From Qipengyuania_C sp046254955 (GTDB lineage Bacteria; Pseudomonadota; Alphaproteobacteria; Sphingomonadales; Sphingomonadaceae), in the NCBI RefSeq assembly GCF_046254955.1, contig NZ_JBJXRG010000001.1, forward strand, positions 1,674,001 to 1,738,000: DNA of 64,000 nt, given 5' to 3'. Positions within the stretch are counted from its first letter, which is position 1. Every line of letters begins with the position of its first letter. This document shows, piece by piece, positions 60,151-64,000 of the stretch. The position numbers were made by a program, and so were the translations under genes. The notes beneath the pieces were generated by a model. The model made no database searches. It saw only the letters and a list, made by a program, of their open reading frames with translations, and was not told the origin of the DNA.

Positions 60151-61134
60151 ATGATCCAGCAACTTACCCGGCTGTTTGCGCTGTGGACCGTGCTCGGCAC
60201 ACTTTGGGCGTGGCTGAATCCAAAGCACTTCCTGTGGGTCGTCGATGGCCGGTTTCAGCCTTTTGGCCAATCACTTGTCAGCTTCATGTTGGGCGTGATC
60301 ATGCTGGGCATGGGGCTGACGCTTTCGCTCGATGACTTCAAGCGGGTGCTGGCATTGCCAAAGGCGATTGCTGCAGGCGTCGCGTTTCAATTTACCGTCA
60401 TGCCGCTCGCCGGCTTTGCAATTGCGATGGGCAGCGGTCTGGAAACCGGGCTGGCTGTCGGCCTGATTCTGGTATCCTGTTGCCCCGGCGGTACGGCCTC
60501 CAATGTGATCGCGTATCTTGCGCGCGCCAACCTCGCGCTTTCGGTCACGATGACATTGGCATCCACGCTGATAGCGGTGATGATGACGCCGCTGCTGACC
60601 GGATGGTTGGCGGGTGTGTTCGTCGAGATTGATCGCTGGGCGCTGTTTCGCGGGATGATAACGATCGTGCTTGTGCCTGTGATAGCCGGGGTAGCGCTCA
60701 ACACACTGTTCCCCAAGGCGACACGGCGCATCGCCGAGATATCGCCGCTTGTCTCGGTGGTAGTCGTCGTTTTGATCGTCGGCGGCATCATCGCCAATTC
60801 GAAAGCGCTGATCGAGGCACACGCGGGCGTGTTATTGCTCGCCGTCTTGGCGCTCCATGTAACCGGGTTTTCTCTCGGTTATGCGATTACAAGGCTGCTG
60901 GGCTTTGCGACCGATTCCTGCCGCACCATCAGCGTCGAAGTGGGAATGCAGAATTCGGGCTTGGGTTCGAGCCTGGCATCGACCCCGAGCTTCGCGGGCC
61001 AGTTCGCGAACCCAATGCAAGCCGCGCTGGCGCCGGTTCCCAGCGCGATTTCGGCAGTCTATCACGTCGTGATAGGAAGCCTGCTCGCCGCTATCTGGCG
61101 ACGCTCGAGTGACAAGGGAGAGGAAGCACTATGA
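60151..61134 (+). CDS. Bile acid:sodium symporter (BASS) family transporter
   Basis: A 327-residue membrane protein with about nine to ten helices. Family segments are LGVIMLGMGLTL, LASTLIAVMMTPLL, SCCPGGTASNVIAYLA, and SVEVGMQNSGLGSSLA. Bacterial members move pantoate, pyruvate or other organic acids with sodium, not bile acids as a rule. The stop overlaps the ABA4-like gene (ATGA). Confidence 0.9.
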   Translation: MIQQLTRLFALWTVLGTLWAWLNPKHFLWVVDGRFQPFGQSLVSFMLGVIMLGMGLTLSLDDFKRVLALPKAIAAGVAFQFTVMPLAGFAIAMGSGLETGLAVGLILVSCCPGGTASNVIAYLARANLALSVTMTLASTLIAVMMTPLLTGWLAGVFVEIDRWALFRGMITIVLVPVIAGVALNTLFPKATRRIAEISPLVSVVVVVLIVGGIIANSKALIEAHAGVLLLAVLALHVTGFSLGYAITRLLGFATDSCRTISVEVGMQNSGLGSSLASTPSFAGQFANPMQAALAPVPSAISAVYHVVIGSLLAAIWRRSSDKGEEAL

Positions 61135-61586
61135 GCTGGGAAACAGCATTTTCGGCGGCCAACATTATGGCAATGATCGCCTGGATTGGGTTGATCTTCC
61201 TGCCGCGATGGCCGGCCTTGCTCGCGGGCTGCCTTTACGCCGGTGTTGGGTTGCTTTCGCTTGCATACACCGTCTTGATCATCGGATTCCTGACGGGAGG
61301 GATCGATCCGGGGCCCGGCAATGGCGGCGAGGCTAGCTTCAGTTCGATTGAAGGAGTCAAAGCGGCCTTATCCACCGATGGGGGCCTGACGATGGGCTGG
61401 ATCCATTATCTGGCGTTCGACCTGTTTGTGGGGATCTGGATTGCCCGCGATGCCGATGCCAAGGGCTTTTCGCGCATCCTCCAGGCCCCGATCCTGTTCT
61501 TCACCTTCATGGCCGGACCGGTAGGTCTATTCCTGTGGCTGGTCATTCGCGAGAAGCGGGCCCGCGAATCCGGGCGTTTCAGCTAG
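61131..61586 (+). CDS. ABA4-like membrane protein (DUF4281)
   Basis: A 151-residue protein with four membrane helices. Matches the ABA4-like family by WIGLIFLPRWPALLAG, MGWIHYLAFDLFVGIWIARDA and FFTFMAGPVGLFLWL. In plants ABA4 acts in neoxanthin formation; in bacteria the role is unknown. Coupled to the BASS transporter gene. Confidence 0.82.
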   Translation: MSWETAFSAANIMAMIAWIGLIFLPRWPALLAGCLYAGVGLLSLAYTVLIIGFLTGGIDPGPGNGGEASFSSIEGVKAALSTDGGLTMGWIHYLAFDLFVGIWIARDADAKGFSRILQAPILFFTFMAGPVGLFLWLVIREKRARESGRFS

Positions 61587-61599
61587 GCGCAATTCTCGG

Positions 61600-62193
61600 G
61601 TGAAACGTCATGCCCCAGCAACCGCTCGCAACGGCGAGGCGATTGGCGATGTTCTCGCCAGAGAGTTGCCAGCTAAGGGCATCGTGCTGGAAATTGCCAG
61701 CGGGACCGGCGAGCATGCGGTGCGCTTCGCCCGGCGGTTCCCTCAGCTCACGTGGCAGCCGAGCGACCTCAGTGCGGAGGTTCTGGATTCGATTGCAGCT
61801 TATCGAGAGGAAGCAAGTCTTGCGAACCTGCTCGCCCCTGTCGTGATCGACGCTAGCGCGCCAAAGTGGTCTGTCGGCGAGGTTCAGGCGGTACTGTGCA
61901 TCAATATGGTCCACATCAGCCCCTGGGAGGTCACCGAAGGATTGCTATCGGGCGCGGGCAATCGCCTTGGGCAGGGTGAACCCTTGATCCTTTATGGACC
62001 CTATCGTGAGCTTGATGTGCCCACGGCCTCCTCCAATGCGCAATTCGAGTTATCGCTGAAGGAGCGGGACGAGCGTTTTGGCTTGCGGCAACGTGAAGAT
62101 GTAGATGCACTGGCCGAACAGCATGGATTTGTGCTTGCGGCGCGCCACGATATGCCTGCCAACAACCTTATGCTGATCTATCGCAAGCCCTAA
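61600..62193 (+). CDS. DUF938 SAM-dependent methyltransferase-like protein
   Basis: A 197-residue protein with SAM motif I VLEIASGTGEHAVRFARRFP and the DUF938 segments WQPSDL, NMVHISPWEVTEGLL and ILYGPYRELD. Role unknown. The GTG start at 61600 has only a weak Shine-Dalgarno. Followed by a strong terminator. Confidence 0.82.
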   Translation: MKRHAPATARNGEAIGDVLARELPAKGIVLEIASGTGEHAVRFARRFPQLTWQPSDLSAEVLDSIAAYREEASLANLLAPVVIDASAPKWSVGEVQAVLCINMVHISPWEVTEGLLSGAGNRLGQGEPLILYGPYRELDVPTASSNAQFELSLKERDERFGLRQREDVDALAEQHGFVLAARHDMPANNLMLIYRKP

Positions 62194-62195
62194 CG

Positions 62196-62229
62196 AAAAA
62201 GCCCGCCGGAATTCCGACGGGCTTTTTTT
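62196..62229. terminator. Strong bidirectional rho-independent terminator
   Basis: AAAAAGCCCG-C-CGG and CCG-A-CGGGCTTTTTTT form a near-perfect palindrome around AATT, flanked by A and T runs. It closes the DUF938 gene and, on the other strand, the entericidin-like gene. Confidence 0.9.
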
Positions 62230-62244
62230 CGGGATGCGAGAGAC

Positions 62245-62373
62245 TTATGTCTCCTCGTCAACTGCATCGGCAGCCGAATTGAGATCATCGCCCACGCCGC
62301 GAACCGTATTGCAGGCTGCTGCGCTGAGGGTCATCGCCGTAAGGCCGAATGCCAGAAGAAGTTTACGAACCAT
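62245..62373 (-). CDS. Entericidin-like small lipoprotein
   Basis: A 42-residue peptide: MVRKLLLAFGLTAMTLSAAAC then NTVRGVGDDLNSAADAVDEET. The lipobox SAAAC and the short mature NTVRG-x-GxD pattern match the EcnA/EcnB entericidin family, which forms a small membrane lipoprotein pair linked to stress lysis in E. coli. Only one gene is here. A GGAAAG Shine-Dalgarno lies 5 bases before the ATG. Confidence 0.78.
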   Translation of the reverse strand: MVRKLLLAFGLTAMTLSAAACNTVRGVGDDLNSAADAVDEET

Positions 62374-62527
62374 TGCTCTTTCCTTTCCCGTTAGGACTCT
62401 ACCACCGTTAGGCCCCAAACGGACTTGAGGCCGCTTGGTTCCCCGAATTCGTTCAAAGTAGTCAGCGGAATTTGACCTCAAACGGGGCATTGCAAGGGGC
62501 GGGAGGACTGGCCATATCGCGCGCGTC

Positions 62528-62761
62528 ATGCCCTCGATTGAGACATTCCTTACCTTTGCCAGCGATGCCGAGCTGCTCGCGTTATGGGGCGCGGGATTTC
62601 TGGCGTTGGCGGTGGTGGCCAATTTCGCCGAGCGGCGACGCATGAAGCACTCGCGCATCGACCGGATCGGCTGGGTGCCGTGGATGCCGATCTTCCTCGC
62701 CGCGATGGTGATCGGCGGAGGGCTGCTGGCGCTGGCGTTGCCGCCGATTATTGCGGGCTAG
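62528..62761 (+). CDS. Small hypothetical membrane protein
   Basis: A 77-residue protein with two helices (about 15-33 and 52-73) joined by a basic loop RRRMKHSRIDR. No family recognised. The stop overlaps the convergent cpaF stop by 4 bases. Confidence 0.65.
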   Translation: MPSIETFLTFASDAELLALWGAGFLALAVVANFAERRRMKHSRIDRIGWVPWMPIFLAAMVIGGGLLALALPPIIAG

Positions 62762-64000
62762 AGGCAAGCTTCCAGATACGCCTGGTCAAAGCCGTACTGG
62801 CGGGCTTTTTCCAGCGTGTAAGGGCGCAGACCTGACGCGCGGAACTCGCCGAGGATCTTGCCGTCTTCGCTCTCGTCGAGATATTCGAACTTGAATAATT
62901 CCTGCGTCACGATCACGTCGCCTTCCATCCCGATCACTTCGGTGATGTTGGTGGTACGGCGCGAACCGTCGCGCAGGCGTTTGACCTGCACGATCAAGTC
63001 GACCGATTCCGCGATCTGGCGCGAAATGGCTTCCTTCGGAATCTTGATGTCACCCATGAGGATCATGTTTTCCATACGGCCCAGGCACTCGCGCGGGCTG
63101 TTGGCGTGAAGCGTACACATCGAACCATCGTGGCCGGTGTTCATGGCTGCGAGAAGGTCGAAACATTCCGCGCCGCGAATTTCGCCCAGGATGATGCGAT
63201 CAGGACGCATACGCAGGGCGTTCTTCACAAGGTCGCCGATGGTGATGGCGCCCTGGCCTTCAAGGTTCGGCGGACGCGTTTCGAGCGGCAGCCAGTGCGG
63301 CTGCTGCAAGCGAAGCTCGGCGGCGTCCTCGATCGTCAGCACGCGCTCTCCTGGGTCGATCATTTTCGACATGGCGTTGAGCATGGTCGTCTTACCCGAA
63401 CCCGTACCGCCTGAGATCACGACGTTCATGCGGCAGGCCCCGGCGATCTTGAGCGCGGTGCACATCTTCTCGCTCATCGAACCGAAGTCTTTGAGCATGT
63501 CGAGCGTTATTGGCTTCTCGGAGAATTTACGAATGGAGATCGCAGTGCCGCGCAGCGATAGCGGCGGGACAATCACGTTCACACGTGAGCCGTCCTTCAA
63601 GCGGGCGTCAGCGAGCGGCGTGGTCTGGTCGACACGGCGGCCGACCTGGTTCACGATGCGCTGGGCGATCTGGAAGAGGTGCTGTTCGTCGCGAAACTGG
63701 ATCGGGGCGAGCGTAAGCTTGCCATTTTTTTCAATATAGGTTTGCTGCGGCCCGTTGACCATGATGTCCGAGACATCCGGGTCGTTGAGCAGTTCCTCGA
63801 GCGGACCGAAGCCCAGAAGCTCGTCAATCAGGACCTTTTCGAGCGCGAACTGTTCGCGGCGATTGAGCGTGACCTTGAGCTCGGCCAGCACTTCCATGAT
63901 GATCGGGCGGAATTCTTCCGACAATTCATCCTTGGTCAGCGTTGCCGCAGCTTCGGGGTCGACACGTTCGAGCAGGCGCGGGAGCACCTGTTCCTTGATC
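62758..64000 (-). CDS. cpaF: CpaF/TadA-type pilus assembly ATPase (cut by window end)
   Basis: ATPase of the Flp/Tad type IV pilus system, a type II/IV secretion ATPase. At least 414 residues are present and the start lies beyond the window. Walker A is VISGGTGSGKTTMLNAM; also seen are DELLGFGPLEELLNDP, EDAAELRLQQPHWLPLETRPPN, IILGEIRGAE and MNTGHDGSMCTLHANSPREC. Tad pili serve surface attachment. Other tad genes are expected outside the window. The C-terminus overlaps a small membrane protein gene. Confidence 0.92.
   Translation of the reverse strand, partial: IKEQVLPRLLERVDPEAAATLTKDELSEEFRPIIMEVLAELKVTLNRREQFALEKVLIDELLGFGPLEELLNDPDVSDIMVNGPQQTYIEKNGKLTLAPIQFRDEQHLFQIAQRIVNQVGRRVDQTTPLADARLKDGSRVNVIVPPLSLRGTAISIRKFSEKPITLDMLKDFGSMSEKMCTALKIAGACRMNVVISGGTGSGKTTMLNAMSKMIDPGERVLTIEDAAELRLQQPHWLPLETRPPNLEGQGAITIGDLVKNALRMRPDRIILGEIRGAECFDLLAAMNTGHDGSMCTLHANSPRECLGRMENMILMGDIKIPKEAISRQIAESVDLIVQVKRLRDGSRRTTNITEVIGMEGDVIVTQELFKFEYLDESEDGKILGEFRASGLRPYTLEKARQYGFDQAYLEACL

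Noticed and set aside
1..64000. CRISPR arrays, prophage or insertion sequence
   Set aside because: No regularly spaced direct repeats, integrase, transposase or phage structural genes were seen.

Overview
The window looks like a chromosomal segment of an alphaproteobacterium of the order Sphingomonadales, most likely the family Erythrobacteraceae (Erythrobacter, Altererythrobacter, Qipengyuania group). This is inferred from protein style and gene order: a lysA-lipoprotein-argH block; pckA divergent from chvI-chvG followed by hprK, rapZ, an EIIA and HPr; a short aa3-oxidase subunit IV in front of a split pntAA/pntAB/pntB transhydrogenase; a CcrM methyltransferase; and a CpaF/TadA ATPase. Coding is dense and GC-rich, with many ATGA or TAATG stop/start overlaps. 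There are no rRNA genes, CRISPR arrays, phage genes or insertion sequences. One tRNA (Val, TAC) is present.

Layout. 1-5.5 kb: lysA start, small lipoprotein and argH (minus), a thioredoxin-like lipoprotein, tRNA-Val, asparaginase and a DEAD-box helicase. 5.8-11.2 kb: an MDR oxidoreductase divergent from an M28 peptidase, truA-fmt, recR. 11.2-16 kb: def, a DUF1232 protein, a Cys-rich copper-storage-like protein, a small unlisted gene, rmuC, a DHFR-like protein. 15.3-22.4 kb: a regulatory PTS and two-component cluster (RNA methyltransferase, HPr, EIIA, RapZ, HprK, ChvG, ChvI) divergent from pckA. 22.4-28.6 kb: a TPR/HExxH protein, a cyclic-nucleotide-domain/TrxR-like fusion, DUF3597 and DUF937 proteins, a TonB-like protein and a hydrolase. 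28.7-31.2 kb: two overlapping cysteine desulfurase genes plus a 2Fe-2S ferredoxin. 31.2-37.8 kb: an S41-like lipoprotein divergent from a MarR regulator, a PfpI protein, a voltage-gated sodium channel, parC and a duplicated-domain periplasmic protein. 38-43.5 kb: cca-nudix-DUF1285, a GNAT, a PQQ-type dehydrogenase lipoprotein divergent from rnhB. 43.5-50.8 kb: ccrM with an unusual upstream region, a second PQQ-type dehydrogenase, folP, an SDR and an NtrC-like regulator. 50.9-54.8 kb: the transhydrogenase operon, interrupted by an AT-rich secreted-protein gene. 54.9-64 kb: a TPR/hydrolase/racemase-like run, dgt, a BASS transporter, an ABA4-like protein, a DUF938 methyltransferase, an entericidin-like peptide and cpaF (cut by the window end).

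How the genes work together. The clearest functional unit is the HprK-HPr-EIIA phosphorelay with RapZ and ChvG/ChvI next to pckA, a layout consistent with coupling carbon/nitrogen state to gluconeogenesis. The desulfurase pair plus ferredoxin suggests Fe-S assembly or sulfur transfer. PntAA/AB/B supplies NADPH using proton motive force.

The most interesting signals are the foreign-looking gene inside the pnt operon, the dense cluster of GANTC, CtrA-like and DnaA-like sites in front of ccrM, two large near-identical palindromes in different intergenic gaps, an NtrC-like regulator with a degenerate GAFTGA loop, a TrxR-like fusion that lacks its CxxC, and a racemase-like protein lacking one catalytic residue.
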